This document shows positions 7,000 to 17,039 of a stretch of 46,502 nucleotides of DNA, piece by piece. The DNA lies in NCBI GenBank assembly GCA_019637695.1, contig JAHBVG010000049.1, positions 1 to 46,502 of the forward strand, read 5' to 3'. Both the position numbers and the translations under genes were made by a program. A model generated the notes under the pieces. That model saw only the letters and a program-made list of their open reading frames with translations, made no database searches and was not told the DNA's origin. The DNA comes from Caldilineaceae bacterium. GTDB taxonomy: Bacteria > Chloroflexota > Anaerolineae > Caldilineales > Caldilineaceae. Each line of letters begins with the position of its first letter. The first letter of the stretch is position 1.

Positions 7000-9900
7000 T
7001 ATTCGGTCACCGTGAAAAGTCCGCCGCTGCTACGTCCCCACACGTCGGGGAAATACATGGCCTCGGCGTGGACCGGCAGGACGCGATATTCGCCGGGCAG
7101 GCTGGCGCGCACGAGGAAGGTATATTCGTAGGTCCCCGCTGGCAGATAGTCGGCGAAGAGGGCAACCTTTTCGTCGCGGATATCCGTGTGGGAAGGAACC
7201 CAGCCGCGCCACCAATCCCAACCGCTCCTCTCGCTCATGCCGAACTCAGGCGCGCCATAGAACTGGCTCTCGGTAGCCAGGCTGCTATCGATAGGTTCCG
7301 TCCCCGCGGGGATGGGCGCTTCGAGCAGCAGGAAGTGGATATCCGCCGGCGCTTGCAGGGTGACGGTGACGCTGATCACATCCCCCACGGCGGCGCTGTT
7401 AATCGCGTGACCGGCCTGCGCTCCCCCGGCAGCGGCAAAGGAGCGGCTCACCACCAATCCGCGGTCGCGGGCGGGGATCGCCGTGGCGTCAAGGAAGTAG
7501 CGCAGATGCGCCGTGTAGTAGAGGTTGCCCGCATCCCCATCGCGGCTGAAGCGCAGGGCGTTTGCCTCGTTGCGCAGTAGATCCACGATGGCTACGCGCA
7601 GATCCACAGGATCGGCGACGGTTTCGGGCGTCACCGTCTCTTCGCCCAACAGGTTGCGATTGAGCTGTACCTGCCAGGTGTAATCGGCTTCCAACTCACC
7701 GGTTGCCGCCATCCATTCCGTCAGGCCGATGATCGACCAGACGGTCTCCTGCGTGCTGGCCCAGCGTCCATCCTGGCGCGCGGTCATCAGCCAGCGGACC
7801 ACGTTGGGCAACAGCGGATCGGCGGGGCGCAGGCGGGTGAACGTGGCGAGGACAATGGCCGTGGTGCGGGTATCGGTGTTCATTGTCCACCAATCCAGGC
7901 TCTCTTCCTGCCAATGTGCGCCGGTTGCGCTGAGGACGGCCCGCCCGGCGATGTTGTCGAGCAAGGATTGGATGCGTGCATCCTCGCCCCTGTTGGCCGC
8001 AGCCACATCCGCCATCGCCATAGCCAGGAATGCCTGCCCGTAGATGTCCAGCCGTTCGCGCACATCATAGAGGGTGCTAATGCGGCCCGGATCGCCCTCG
8101 CCCATCTCAGCGAGGACGAAATGGATGAAGGCCATCTCGTTGAGTTCCCAACTCCGGGTGACTGCGGAAGGCGCTTGCCAGCGGCCATCGAGGAAGGCGA
8201 GCGCGATAGCGATACTACTATCCGAAACAGGATAGCCCGATTGTTGCGCGTGCCAGATCCCCCACAGCACATACGCGGTGATAAAGCGGTTGCTCTCCAT
8301 CCCCGGCCACCAACCCCAGCCGCCGTCCGGGTTCTGGCGGTTGAGCAGCCGTTGCAGGCCGATCTCCACCTGGGCGTCTAGATTATCGGTCAGATCCGCA
8401 CGGTCGATGCCGGTTTGCGTCAATGCCTGCGCCGTAAAGAGATTGGGCAAGAAGCGGCTCACCGTCTGCTCGACACATTCATAGGGGAAGTGTTCGAGGT
8501 AGGTTAGCCCTTCCACCATGCCCGCGGCCAGGGATGGCTCGACGCGCACGCGCAGTTCTCCGTTGTCGGTCGCGTTCGCGGGCAGACGGATCGCCTCCAA
8601 TCTCCCTTCCACGGGGACGACGCCCGCGGTGCCCACCGTCTCCGGCGTCTCATAACGGTGGACGGGCAGGGTGAGGCGGACAGCGTCGGAGAGTTGCGAG
8701 TGGCGAGGGGCGAAGGGCGTATTGGATATTGGATATTGGGTATTGATCGCATAGGTGATGATCACGCTGCTGGCGGCTTCATCGACGGTGAGGATCCAAT
8801 TCTCCTCGGCCATCCCACCGGCGGCAATCGCCATCGTCCGCGAGATCTCCGCCCCAGTCCCCGATCCCTGCCAGCGCGCGCCTTCCACCTCAACGGTGAA
8901 GACCGCGCCATCCAGATCCACTTCGCTGTTGTTTTGGATCACCGCGCCGATGCGGGCGCGATCCCCGGCGGTGAAGAAGCGGGGCAGGATGGGCCGGATC
9001 TGCACTTCTTTGGTGGAGACGAGATCGCTGGCGGCGTCGCCCACCAACGTCTCGTCGCTGACGGCGCGGGCGATCAGACGCCAGGTGGTGAGGTTGTCGG
9101 GCAGGGTGACGCTAAAGGTGACCACGCCATTGGCGTCGGTCTCGGCGTCGGCGCGCCAGTAGGCCACATCAGCGAAGTTTTGGCGCAGGGTGAGATCGCC
9201 GCCGTTGCCGCCGCCGCCGCCGCCCTTGCCCCCTTCGCTCAACTGCTGGCTCAAGCGATCCTGGTTGATGATGAGCGTGGCGCCCATATTCACGCCCAGC
9301 GGTTGCAGATAATAGAAGCGGTCGATCAAGCGTTGATCCACACTGGCCGACAGCGACAGCACAGCTTTGTCGATGAGGGCCACACTCAACTCCGCGTCCG
9401 CAACAGGATCGCCCCTGTTGTCGCTGACAGTGAGGGTGTACTCGACGCTCTCACCCGGTCGCGCCTGCGCCACGGATGGCTCGACGTGGATGGAAAGCTC
9501 CTTCTCGGCAGCGTCCACGGCGAGTTGGACATAGCCCACGCGCAGGGATGGAACGGGATTGGTCTCGTCGATCCCCTTGACGAGGACGACGCTGACATAG
9601 ATATTGGGGATGTGTTCGGCCAGGATCGGGATCGCCAACGTCTCGCTGTTGCTCTCAAGGATGCGAACCGAACGTTCGATGATGCCGCCCCGCTCCAGCG
9701 TCACCAGCGCGTAGACAGCGCCGGTGAAGGGGCTGGGCACGAGGACCTGGGCCGTGTCTCCCGGTTCGTAGAGATCGCGATCCGCCACCAGTTCGAGACG
9801 GTCGTTGTTGGCGCGCGGCCAGGAGATGAAGTCATCCTGAGCGGCCTGCACCCAAACAAAGACGCCGCTGCTGGCGGGGTTCCCATGCTGATCCGCGCCG

Positions 9901-12900
9901 CTGACGGTGACAAAATAATTGCCGCCTTCTTCCGGCGTCCACTCGAATTGGGCCATCCCTTCGCTATCGCTCGTCACGCTGACCGTGTAGACCGGCGTCT
10001 TCTCCACACTGGTCTCCCAACGGTAGCTGCCATTGGATGACTGCTCGTAGACGCTGTTCCAGCGGTAATCGTAGATCACCACCGTCAGATCGGTGTCGGG
10101 TTTAGCCGGGGAATTTATCCCCACGGTCACGAGGTCAAAGGTCATGGCTTCACCGGCGCGGCCCAGATATTCCTGGGGGCTGATGCCAATGTAGAGGTTG
10201 CTGCGGTGGACAGGAACCGTGACGCGTCCGCTCACAAACTGGTTGCTGGGGCTTTGCACGGTGATATCGAATGACCAGTTTTGGCTGCGTGCGGATCCAC
10301 CCTGGCGCAGGGCTTCCCCCAGATCCGCGGGCAGTTCGAGGACGAAGTTGCCCTGTGCGTCAGTGACGCCGCGGCCTTCTTGAATCAGCCCATAGAAAAA
10401 GCCACCGTAGGGATTGACGCTTTCATGGTCCAAATCAGCCGGCTCAAAGCTGTAATTCCGTCCTCTCGGTTGATCAGGCCAGCTAAAGAAGTAGGGTTCG
10501 GCCAGCAGCCGCCATTCCACCGGCGCATCTGCCAGCGGACCGCCGCTGAAATAGGCGGCGCGCAGGGTAATGCGGATGGTATCGCCCTGCACAACTTCGG
10601 GCTTGTCGCTTTCAACAGAGATCTCAAACTCAGGCACGCGGTACTCGGCCACCTGGAAGCCGGCGCTGCTATACATGGAGCGATCCTCAGGGCCGATGCG
10701 CGCTTCGAGGTTATAGTAGCCAGTGGGCGCGGTATCCGCCAGTGTGATCTCACCGTTGAGCGTGCCATTTTCGTTGAGAGAATAGCGCCGATCCACGAGG
10801 ACGCTGCCCATGACGTCGCGCACGATGATGTGGACGGGCAGATCCTGAGGCGGCAGGCCGTAACTGTCATCCTCGATGGTGCGGATGATGCCCTTCCAAT
10901 AGATCGTCTGACCGGGGCGATAGATCGGGCGGTCGGTATAGAAAGCGGTGCGCAATCGATCCACACTGTAGCTGGTCTGCAGATCAAAATTCCAGGGGGA
11001 GATGCCATCCTGCCAATTGGTGGATGCCACAGCAAAGTGTTCGTCCCCCAGTTCGCCGCTAATGGCGATCAACGGATACCAGGGCTGCGTTTCGTCCATC
11101 GTCAAGACAGCGGCGGCAAGGCCATCCTCGTCACCGACAGCTTCGCCGACCAGCGTGTTCTCTTCGTAGAAGCGGACGGGCGCATCCGCCACCGGTTCGC
11201 CCGTGATCAGATCGGTCTGCCAGGTGAGGCTTTCACCCTGGTAGCTCTTCTTGAGGACAAGGTTATCGTGGCTGATGACGATGACGCTACGGGCGTGGGT
11301 GTCCGCATAGGGATCGCGGCTGGGCGGCAGCGCCACCTGTAACAGGTAGATCCCCGGCGCAAGGGGATCGTCGTTCTCATCCACGAGCGCGACAGGCTGG
11401 CGGAAGGTCTCGTTGCGCACATTCGAAGTCTCGTAATTCTGCTGCCAGATCAGGTTTTGCGCCTCGTCCGGTACTTGATAGCGCCGCCAGATCTCCCAAT
11501 TGTTAGGACCGGCCAGACGTAGGAATTCGTCCACGGGTAACCGATAGAGCGACACATCCAACTGCTCCACATTGCGGTAGAGGATGGGAACCAGCGTGCC
11601 GGTGTAGGCGCTGAAGTGGGTAAACTGGGGCAGGCTCAACTGCACCACCGGCGGGAAATCGCCTGTAGTGAAGCTGAACGCATAGGGATCGCCCAGGGTG
11701 TTGCCATAATCGTCGGCGATCGCCGCGCCCAGCGTCACGGTGTAGACCGTCCTCGGCTGCATCAACCAGTTGAGGTTGAGTTCATTGCTCCACGGCGAGA
11801 AGTAGCTGTAGACGGTGGTGGCGGTGATTGGCGGCGCAATCGAAATATTGGCAAGGACGGTTGTACTGCTGATCTGCCCGCTGAAATAGATGACGATGCC
11901 GCTGTCGGGCGAAACGCCGATGGCGCCATTGGCAGGCAGGGTATTTTTGATCTGCGGCACGGTGACAACAGTAAAGTCGGCGCTGTAAGGGGCGCGCAGG
12001 TTGCCCTGTTGGCTGGACGCCAGGGCTGCGCTGCCGACGCTGATGCGATAGCGACTGCCAAAATCTAGCTGCGCCGTAGGCGTGAAGATCAGACTGTCCC
12101 CCAGGGCGTTCCAGGCGAAGCTCCCCGCCACCGGATCGCCAAGCTCCCCATTCGGGCGGACCGGGCGTAGAGAAAAGGCGGATTCGCTGCTGGCCCGATC
12201 CATCCTCTGGTTGAAGAGGATCGAGATGGCTGGCTGAGGAACAACAGCCTCACCCAGAGGGGCAGCGTCTACCACGACGGGCAGCGCCGTGGTGAAACGG
12301 AAGGAGAGCGGTCCGTCCAGGGCGCTGCCGTCCTGCGCAGTGACGCCATCCACGATCACGGTGTATTGAGTCGCCCCGGCCCATCCCTGCGCGGGGACGA
12401 AGGTGTAGACGCTGGTATTGAGCCAGCGGCCTTCCCCAATGACGGCGGGTTCGATGGTGAGCGGAACGGGCAGATCGTCCTGCGCGTCAATGCCAGTGAG
12501 CGGCACAACTGGTTTGTTGAAGATCACCACCACCGGTGTATCGGGGAGGATCTCATCGCTGCCATCGCTCGGCTGGGTATTGGTGACGGCCAAGGGCAGC
12601 GCGCCGACAAGGGTAATCTGGAGCAGACCGCCCAGGGGCGTCCCATCCGCATTGCGGACGCGGTCATCGAGGCTAAGGTGATAGCGCACACCGGGACCGG
12701 GTGTTGCCGCCGGCATGAAGATCAATTGATCCCCGTCCACGCGGATCTCTCCCTCCAGGGGAGGATCGACGATCAGCCCGGCTGCGCTGTCAGGATCGAG
12801 CGGGCGGTCAAAGCGGAAGCTGACCGATCCCCCGGCCCAGCTCTCGCCGTCCACGGGTTCGCTGGCGATGAGTACAGGCGGCAAGGCGTCCCCGGGCTGG

Positions 12901-14072
12901 GTCTGGGCCAACGGCTGAAGGATGGCAAGTTCGGCGCGTTTGGCATTGACAGCGCGCGCCACAAGCAAGGCTGTATTGGTCTGCGTCGTAGCCAGATCGG
13001 CGTCAGCCCCCACGGATCCCTGACCGTCGGCGGCGTCCGCAGCGGGGATGGGCGTTTCGCTACCATCCGCCTGGCCCGTAGCTTTCGGGCGGATCTCGAT
13101 CGAGAAGATCACCTCGGTGGAGGCCGGTTCTTCAACGACTGGTTCAAGCGTGGCAGTCGGCGCAGGCGTCTCTGTGGGCGTGGGCATCGCCGTGGGCGTC
13201 GGCGCGATAACCATTGTGGGCGCGACCGTGGGCATTGCCTCAACGGCGGGCGTCACCCCGGCGGTGGATGTCATTTCCACAGTCATGGCGATCTCGCCCG
13301 TGAGCGTCATCTCCAGGGTCAGGGTCAATTCTGAGGACGGCGCGATCTCGGCGGTGGGTGTGATTTCCAGCGTTGGCGTGAGCGGGTCGCTGGGGATCTC
13401 AGTTTCGTCGCGGCGATCCGCAATGGCGCCGGCGATCTGGTTGCGCAAGGCTTCTTCGGGCGAGATCGCAATACCGGTCACCACCACGGGTGGTTCAGCT
13501 TCAGCATCCGTAACCGCATCCGTGTCCGGATCTGCCACGGGCGGCGCTTCCACGGCAGGGATGATGATACCCGGCGAGGCCAACGCCAGATCGGCGCTGG
13601 GTGTCACTTCCGCCTCAGGTGTAATTTCGATGACGGGCGACGCCTCGGTGGGCGTAGGCGAAAGTTCCACCGTGGGGGTCGGCTCGTCGGTCGGCGTCGC
13701 CGTGGGTTCCGCAGTTGGCGTAGCCGGTGGCTCTTGCGTCGGGGTAGCTGTTGGCGGTTCCACGGTTGGGGTTGGCGCAGTTGTTGGTGTATTCGTAGGC
13801 GGCGGCGCTGGGGACAGATCAGCGCGTGGACGTAGTGCGAACCGGGGAAGATCCAATACCAGCGGCGCGGCCGGCGTATACAGCGGGATCAGCGTCGGCG
13901 TCGTCTCCGGCGGCGCGGCTGCAAACGTAGCCTGGGGATCACCCTCCAGGGCTGCGACCGCCGTAGGTGTAGGAGGCAGATCTGTTACTGCGCCTGTACA
14001 CGAAGAGAGTAGCAACGACAAGATGACAAGCATCGAAACAATCAGGTGTAAACGGCGCGTTCCACCGGCCAT
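6999..14072 (-). CDS. Bacterial alpha-2-macroglobulin family lipoprotein
   Basis: 2357 aa. Residues 1-25 form a lipoprotein signal ending LLLSSC (Cys25), so the protein is lipid-anchored outside the membrane. Residues about 75-310 are a Pro/Thr/Glu-rich low-complexity linker. Several Ig-like 'Big_5' modules follow (PVLIASEPVDGES..., NTLPANGAIGVSPDSGI), then the macroglobulin core: bait-type regions, a Gly-rich stretch (GGKGGGGGGNGG), the A2M domain with TWRLIARAVSDETLVGD, and the thioester site ECVEQT with Cys at 1866 and Gln three residues on. The thioester domain continues to about 2150. Family members trap proteases and act as periplasmic or surface defence paired with PBP1C. GAGGAGG precedes the ATG. 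An in-frame 7-base repeat array (8691-8746) encodes a foreign-looking peptide before the thioester domain. Confidence 0.92.
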   Translation of the reverse strand: MAGGTRRLHLIVSMLVILSLLLSSCTGAVTDLPPTPTAVAALEGDPQATFAAAPPETTPTLIPLYTPAAPLVLDLPRFALRPRADLSPAPPPTNTPTTAPTPTVEPPTATPTQEPPATPTAEPTATPTDEPTPTVELSPTPTEASPVIEITPEAEVTPSADLALASPGIIIPAVEAPPVADPDTDAVTDAEAEPPVVVTGIAISPEEALRNQIAGAIADRRDETEIPSDPLTPTLEITPTAEIAPSSELTLTLEMTLTGEIAMTVEMTSTAGVTPAVEAMPTVAPTMVIAPTPTAMPTPTETPAPTATLEPVVEEPASTEVIFSIEIRPKATGQADGSETPIPAADAADGQGSVGADADLATTQTNTALLVARAVNAKRAELAILQPLAQTQPGDALPPVLIASEPVDGESWAGGSVSFRFDRPLDPDSAAGLIVDPPLEGEIRVDGDQLIFMPAATPGPGVRYHLSLDDRVRNADGTPLGGLLQITLVGALPLAVTNTQPSDGSDEILPDTPVVVIFNKPVVPLTGIDAQDDLPVPLTIEPAVIGEGRWLNTSVYTFVPAQGWAGATQYTVIVDGVTAQDGSALDGPLSFRFTTALPVVVDAAPLGEAVVPQPAISILFNQRMDRASSESAFSLRPVRPNGELGDPVAGSFAWNALGDSLIFTPTAQLDFGSRYRISVGSAALASSQQGNLRAPYSADFTVVTVPQIKNTLPANGAIGVSPDSGIVIYFSGQISSTTVLANISIAPPITATTVYSYFSPWSNELNLNWLMQPRTVYTVTLGAAIADDYGNTLGDPYAFSFTTGDFPPVVQLSLPQFTHFSAYTGTLVPILYRNVEQLDVSLYRLPVDEFLRLAGPNNWEIWRRYQVPDEAQNLIWQQNYETSNVRNETFRQPVALVDENDDPLAPGIYLLQVALPPSRDPYADTHARSVIVISHDNLVLKKSYQGESLTWQTDLITGEPVADAPVRFYEENTLVGEAVGDEDGLAAAVLTMDETQPWYPLIAISGELGDEHFAVASTNWQDGISPWNFDLQTSYSVDRLRTAFYTDRPIYRPGQTIYWKGIIRTIEDDSYGLPPQDLPVHIIVRDVMGSVLVDRRYSLNENGTLNGEITLADTAPTGYYNLEARIGPEDRSMYSSAGFQVAEYRVPEFEISVESDKPEVVQGDTIRITLRAAYFSGGPLADAPVEWRLLAEPYFFSWPDQPRGRNYSFEPADLDHESVNPYGGFFYGLIQEGRGVTDAQGNFVLELPADLGEALRQGGSARSQNWSFDITVQSPSNQFVSGRVTVPVHRSNLYIGISPQEYLGRAGEAMTFDLVTVGINSPAKPDTDLTVVIYDYRWNSVYEQSSNGSYRWETSVEKTPVYTVSVTSDSEGMAQFEWTPEEGGNYFVTVSGADQHGNPASSGVFVWVQAAQDDFISWPRANNDRLELVADRDLYEPGDTAQVLVPSPFTGAVYALVTLERGGIIERSVRILESNSETLAIPILAEHIPNIYVSVVLVKGIDETNPVPSLRVGYVQLAVDAAEKELSIHVEPSVAQARPGESVEYTLTVSDNRGDPVADAELSVALIDKAVLSLSASVDQRLIDRFYYLQPLGVNMGATLIINQDRLSQQLSEGGKGGGGGGNGGDLTLRQNFADVAYWRADAETDANGVVTFSVTLPDNLTTWRLIARAVSDETLVGDAASDLVSTKEVQIRPILPRFFTAGDRARIGAVIQNNSEVDLDGAVFTVEVEGARWQGSGTGAEISRTMAIAAGGMAEENWILTVDEAASSVIITYAINTQYPISNTPFAPRHSQLSDAVRLTLPVHRYETPETVGTAGVVPVEGRLEAIRLPANATDNGELRVRVEPSLAAGMVEGLTYLEHFPYECVEQTVSRFLPNLFTAQALTQTGIDRADLTDNLDAQVEIGLQRLLNRQNPDGGWGWWPGMESNRFITAYVLWGIWHAQQSGYPVSDSSIAIALAFLDGRWQAPSAVTRSWELNEMAFIHFVLAEMGEGDPGRISTLYDVRERLDIYGQAFLAMAMADVAAANRGEDARIQSLLDNIAGRAVLSATGAHWQEESLDWWTMNTDTRTTAIVLATFTRLRPADPLLPNVVRWLMTARQDGRWASTQETVWSIIGLTEWMAATGELEADYTWQVQLNRNLLGEETVTPETVADPVDLRVAIVDLLRNEANALRFSRDGDAGNLYYTAHLRYFLDATAIPARDRGLVVSRSFAAAGGAQAGHAINSAAVGDVISVTVTLQAPADIHFLLLEAPIPAGTEPIDSSLATESQFYGAPEFGMSERSGWDWWRGWVPSHTDIRDEKVALFADYLPAGTYEYTFLVRASLPGEYRVLPVHAEAMYFPDVWGRSSGGLFTVTE
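8691..8746. repeat. 7-base tandem array inside the macroglobulin gene, 8 units
   Basis: Eight heptamers: GAGTTGC, GAGTGGC, GAGGGGC, GAAGGGC, GTATTGG, ATATTGG, ATATTGG, GTATTGA. On the coding strand they give INTQYPISNTPFAPRHSQLS, which is unlike the rest of the protein. The same units occur in intergenic arrays at 28162-28210 and 41507-41576, so this looks like an intergenic repeat that entered a coding sequence without breaking the frame. Confidence 0.8.
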
Positions 14073-14117
14073 AAGTCCTCCTCAACCGAGGGAGATAATA
14101 AGTTGATTTTGGTAGCT

Positions 14118-16850
14118 CTATTCTACCACAATTCTCACTTCAGGTGAGCGAATTGTGGTAGATTTCACATTCGATTCACCTTCCAGCCAAAAGGAGTGTT
14201 CGCCCTTTGTGAGTACCCACCAGCCATCCAGCCGCACGGCCTCTTCCGCTGTCAGGATCGGGATACCGTTGACGACGAGGCGCAACGAATGCCAGGGTCG
14301 CCCATCCGCCACGTAGCCGCCCACAGGAATTCGCTGCCGCTCCGGGGGTACACCCGGGTGGATGGCATAGGCGCTGGCCCCAATCGGCGCAGTCAAGATC
14401 AACGCCGATTGCGTCCGCCCCACGTCTGGCGCCGCAAGCGACGGGCTATTCTCGATTCCACATTCCGCAATCCCCATTCCGCAATGGGTTGTGGGCGGCG
14501 GTTGGGGGATACCCTGTGCGCGCGCCCAATCAGCATAGGCCGGGCCTAACAGCCAATAGACTCGCTCGACAACGCGCTCGGGTGGCGTCTCGGCGGTGGC
14601 GCGCAGGCCGGTGGAGAGATCAATGGGGATGCGCTGGAATTGATCGTCCGCACGTGTCGGTTCGCTGCCAGCGATGAAGCGTTCCCCACGCAGACGAGGA
14701 CAGTCGGGGCTGGGCAGCAGACCGCTGGGCGCGCAGATGGTGCTTTCTATAATACGCAGCGGTTTGCGGAACGGCGCAGGCGGCGTAGGATGAGCGGCGC
14801 GCATGATATCCTGCCAGATAGGACCTGCGCCGTCGATGCCGGAGATCCCCTGCATGGGCGTGTTGTCGGCGTTCCCCACCCAGACGCCCACCAGCCGCTC
14901 GGCTGAATAACCGACTGTCCAGTTGTCGCGCCAGTCGGTAGTGGTGCCAGTTTTCGCAGCCGCGGGGAAGGGCAGATTCAGCACCGATCCTTCGCCAAAG
15001 GCAGGGATGCGCGCCACTCGATCCGATAGGATGTCGGTGATGAGATAGGCGGCTTCGGGCGAAATGACCTGGGATTGCGAGTTGCGAGTTGCGAATTGCG
15101 AATTGCGAGAACTATCGCCACCTGCCGTTCCGCATTCTGCATTCGCCGTTCCACATTCACGCACATTGCGGATCTCAAGGATGGCGCGCGTCTCCAGCCG
15201 TTCCCCGCCGCGGGGGAAGATCCCATAGGCTTTGGTGAGATCGAGCAGGCTGACTTCGCCGCCGCCTAAGGTGAGCGCAAGTCCATATTCGCCGCCGAAG
15301 CTGCGGATGCCGGCCTCGGTGGCAAGCTGCTGCATGGTGAAGACGCCCACATACTGCAAAACGTGGACGGCGGGGATGTTGTAGCTGTTGGCCAGCGCTT
15401 CGCGCACACTCACCGGTCCGTGATAACGCAGATCGTAGTTTTTGGGGACGTAGGCGCCATCCTCAAAGAGATCCCCATCCATCGCCTTGATCAGTGCATC
15501 GCCGCGCCCGCCGGGGAAGGCGGTGGGCAGATCGGGCAAAATCGACGCCGGTGTGAGTGGACGATCCAACCCGGCGCGCGCAATCCAGATCGGGTCGAGG
15601 GCGGCGGCATAGGTAAAGGGTTTGATGGCGCTGCCTGGTTGGCGCTGGCTCAGCGCCGCGTTGACATTGCCCTCGATAGAGGCATCGAAATAGTTGGGAC
15701 TGCCCACCAGGGAGAGGATATCGCCGCTGCGCGCATCAAGGACAACGGCGGCAGCGTTTCTCACCCGCCGGGATCGGTTGTCCTTGCGGCAGTTGGGATC
15801 AGGCTGAGACGGGCGACCGGCGACCGTCTCCATCTGACAGTTAAGTTGTTCGAGGCGGCGGCGCACGGAAGCTTCGGCCTGTCGTTGCAGGCCAAGATCG
15901 AGTGTGGTCCACACTTCCAAACCGCCGGCGCGCAACCGATCCGCGCCCAATTGAGCAATCAGCAGATCTTGAATGTACATGACAAAATGGGGCGCTTCGA
16001 TCCGAAAAAGCTGCGAACGATAGCGTAGAGGATCCGCCAGCACTTCGACCAACTCGGCCTCGTCGATGTAACCCGCATCGCGCATCAACCGCAACACTGT
16101 CTGCTGTCGTAGTTTGGCTGATTCCGCATCCTGAAAGGGGTTGTACCCGGTGGGATATTGGACAAGCCCGGCCAACAGCGCGCATTCGGCGCGGCTCAAC
16201 TGGGCCGCAGGTTTGGCGAAGAAGATCTGCGCTGCCGCCTCTAGCCCAAAGGCAAAATTGCCGTAATAGGTCTGGTTGAGATAAAGCTGGAGGAGTTGTG
16301 GTTTGCTATAGCGCCATTCAAGTTGGAGGGCCAGCCATGCCTCACGGATCTTGCGGCGCAGGCTACGCTCGTAACGCTCGGATGGCTCCATGAGCAGATT
16401 GCGGGCGATCTGTTGGGTCAGTGTGCTGCCGCCGCTGACAATCTGCCCGCCAGCGCGGTGGTTCTGCCAGGCAGCGCGCAGGATCGCCAACGGGTCTACG
16501 CCGGGATGGAGGAAGAAGCGGCTGTCCTCTGTGGCGAGAGTGGCCTCAACGCAGAAGTCAGGCACCCCGGCCATCCCATAACGGCTGGCGGTCGCCTCTG
16601 CACTGACAAGACTCAAATTGAACTGCTTCCCTGCGTTGGGGTCGAGTACCTCATAGAGGAGCAACCCATTGCGGTCGAGGATGCGCGTGGTGGGCCGCAC
16701 CGAGCGCGCTTCGATCTCACGGATCGACGGCAGATCGGCGAGTATGGTGGCATAGACACCGATCCCGATCCCCGCGACCAAAAGCACGAGGATCACCGCG
16801 CCCCAGCCCCATATGCGTTTCATCCGCTGGCTCAACTGAATTGTCCTCAT
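14118..16850 (-). CDS. pbpC: Penicillin-binding protein 1C (bifunctional peptidoglycan synthase)
   Basis: About 910 aa from the ATG at 16850; a GTG at 16871 adds seven residues and neither has a clear ribosome binding site. Near the N-terminus is one membrane helix (GWGAVILVLLVAGIGIGVYA). The glycosyltransferase-51 domain follows, with EDSRFFLHPGVDP (catalytic Glu) and GGSTLTQQIARNLL. The transpeptidase domain has the serine in GSAIKPFTYA (about residue 407), SYNIPAV, and KTGTTTDWRDNW. The end carries a BiPBP_C-like domain. It polymerises and cross-links peptidoglycan outside the membrane. It is 45 bases upstream of the macroglobulin gene in the well-known pbpC-A2M pairing. Three heptamer arrays lie in frame within it, encoding Cys-containing 7-residue repeats between and beyond the catalytic motifs. 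Confidence 0.93.
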   Translation of the reverse strand: MRTIQLSQRMKRIWGWGAVILVLLVAGIGIGVYATILADLPSIREIEARSVRPTTRILDRNGLLLYEVLDPNAGKQFNLSLVSAEATASRYGMAGVPDFCVEATLATEDSRFFLHPGVDPLAILRAAWQNHRAGGQIVSGGSTLTQQIARNLLMEPSERYERSLRRKIREAWLALQLEWRYSKPQLLQLYLNQTYYGNFAFGLEAAAQIFFAKPAAQLSRAECALLAGLVQYPTGYNPFQDAESAKLRQQTVLRLMRDAGYIDEAELVEVLADPLRYRSQLFRIEAPHFVMYIQDLLIAQLGADRLRAGGLEVWTTLDLGLQRQAEASVRRRLEQLNCQMETVAGRPSQPDPNCRKDNRSRRVRNAAAVVLDARSGDILSLVGSPNYFDASIEGNVNAALSQRQPGSAIKPFTYAAALDPIWIARAGLDRPLTPASILPDLPTAFPGGRGDALIKAMDGDLFEDGAYVPKNYDLRYHGPVSVREALANSYNIPAVHVLQYVGVFTMQQLATEAGIRSFGGEYGLALTLGGGEVSLLDLTKAYGIFPRGGERLETRAILEIRNVRECGTANAECGTAGGDSSRNSQFATRNSQSQVISPEAAYLITDILSDRVARIPAFGEGSVLNLPFPAAAKTGTTTDWRDNWTVGYSAERLVGVWVGNADNTPMQGISGIDGAGPIWQDIMRAAHPTPPAPFRKPLRIIESTICAPSGLLPSPDCPRLRGERFIAGSEPTRADDQFQRIPIDLSTGLRATAETPPERVVERVYWLLGPAYADWARAQGIPQPPPTTHCGMGIAECGIENSPSLAAPDVGRTQSALILTAPIGASAYAIHPGVPPERQRIPVGGYVADGRPWHSLRLVVNGIPILTAEEAVRLDGWWVLTKGEHSFWLEGESNVKSTTIRSPEVRIVVE
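14448..14482. repeat. 7-base tandem array inside pbpC, 5 units
   Basis: Heptamers ATTCTCG, ATTCCAC, ATTCCGC, AATCCCC, ATTCCGC. They are translated as THCGMGIAECGIEN in the C-terminal region of PBP1C, shortly before the BiPBP_C-like end. Confidence 0.75.
15075..15159. repeat. Two adjacent 7-base tandem arrays inside pbpC
   Basis: Five units of TTGCGAG/TTGCGAA (15075-15109), then after 15 bases five units CCGTTCC, GCATTCT, GCATTCG, CCGTTCC, ACATTCA (15125-15159). Because 7 bases times three equals seven codons, the peptide has a 7-residue period: ECGTANA-ECGTA and RNSQFAT-RNSQSQ. They sit in the transpeptidase domain between the SYN motif and the KTGT motif. Confidence 0.8.
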
Positions 16851-16939
16851 AATCGCGTAGACGTTGCCCACCGGTAGAGAGTTCCACCCTCACTCTACTT
16901 CTTTTCGGTCCATTCCCCAGTAGGCTGGAGACCAAAGAG

Positions 16940-16967
16940 TTGGGGATTGGGGACTGGGGACTGGGAG
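16940..16967. repeat. 7-base tandem array, TTGGGGA type, 4 units
   Basis: TTGGGGA, TTGGGGA, CTGGGGA, CTGGGAG in the divergent gap between pbpC and the MarR gene. Confidence 0.8.
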
Positions 16968-17039
16968 CGTATTGTCATCCATCACCTGCAAACCTGCCCA
17001 CTGTTCGTCCGCAGTCTGCCGTCTGCGGTCTCTTCTTCT

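Noticed and set aside
5959..7131. 390-aa open frame on the plus strand
   Set aside because: It is antisense to the aminotransferase and the end of the macroglobulin gene, with no family motif; high-GC coding regions often leave such frames open.
8658..10040. 460-aa plus-strand open frame, with similar ones at 10281-11342, 12366-13334 and 13048-14106
   Set aside because: All are antisense to the macroglobulin gene, which has a clear domain order and thioester site; their translations are low-complexity.
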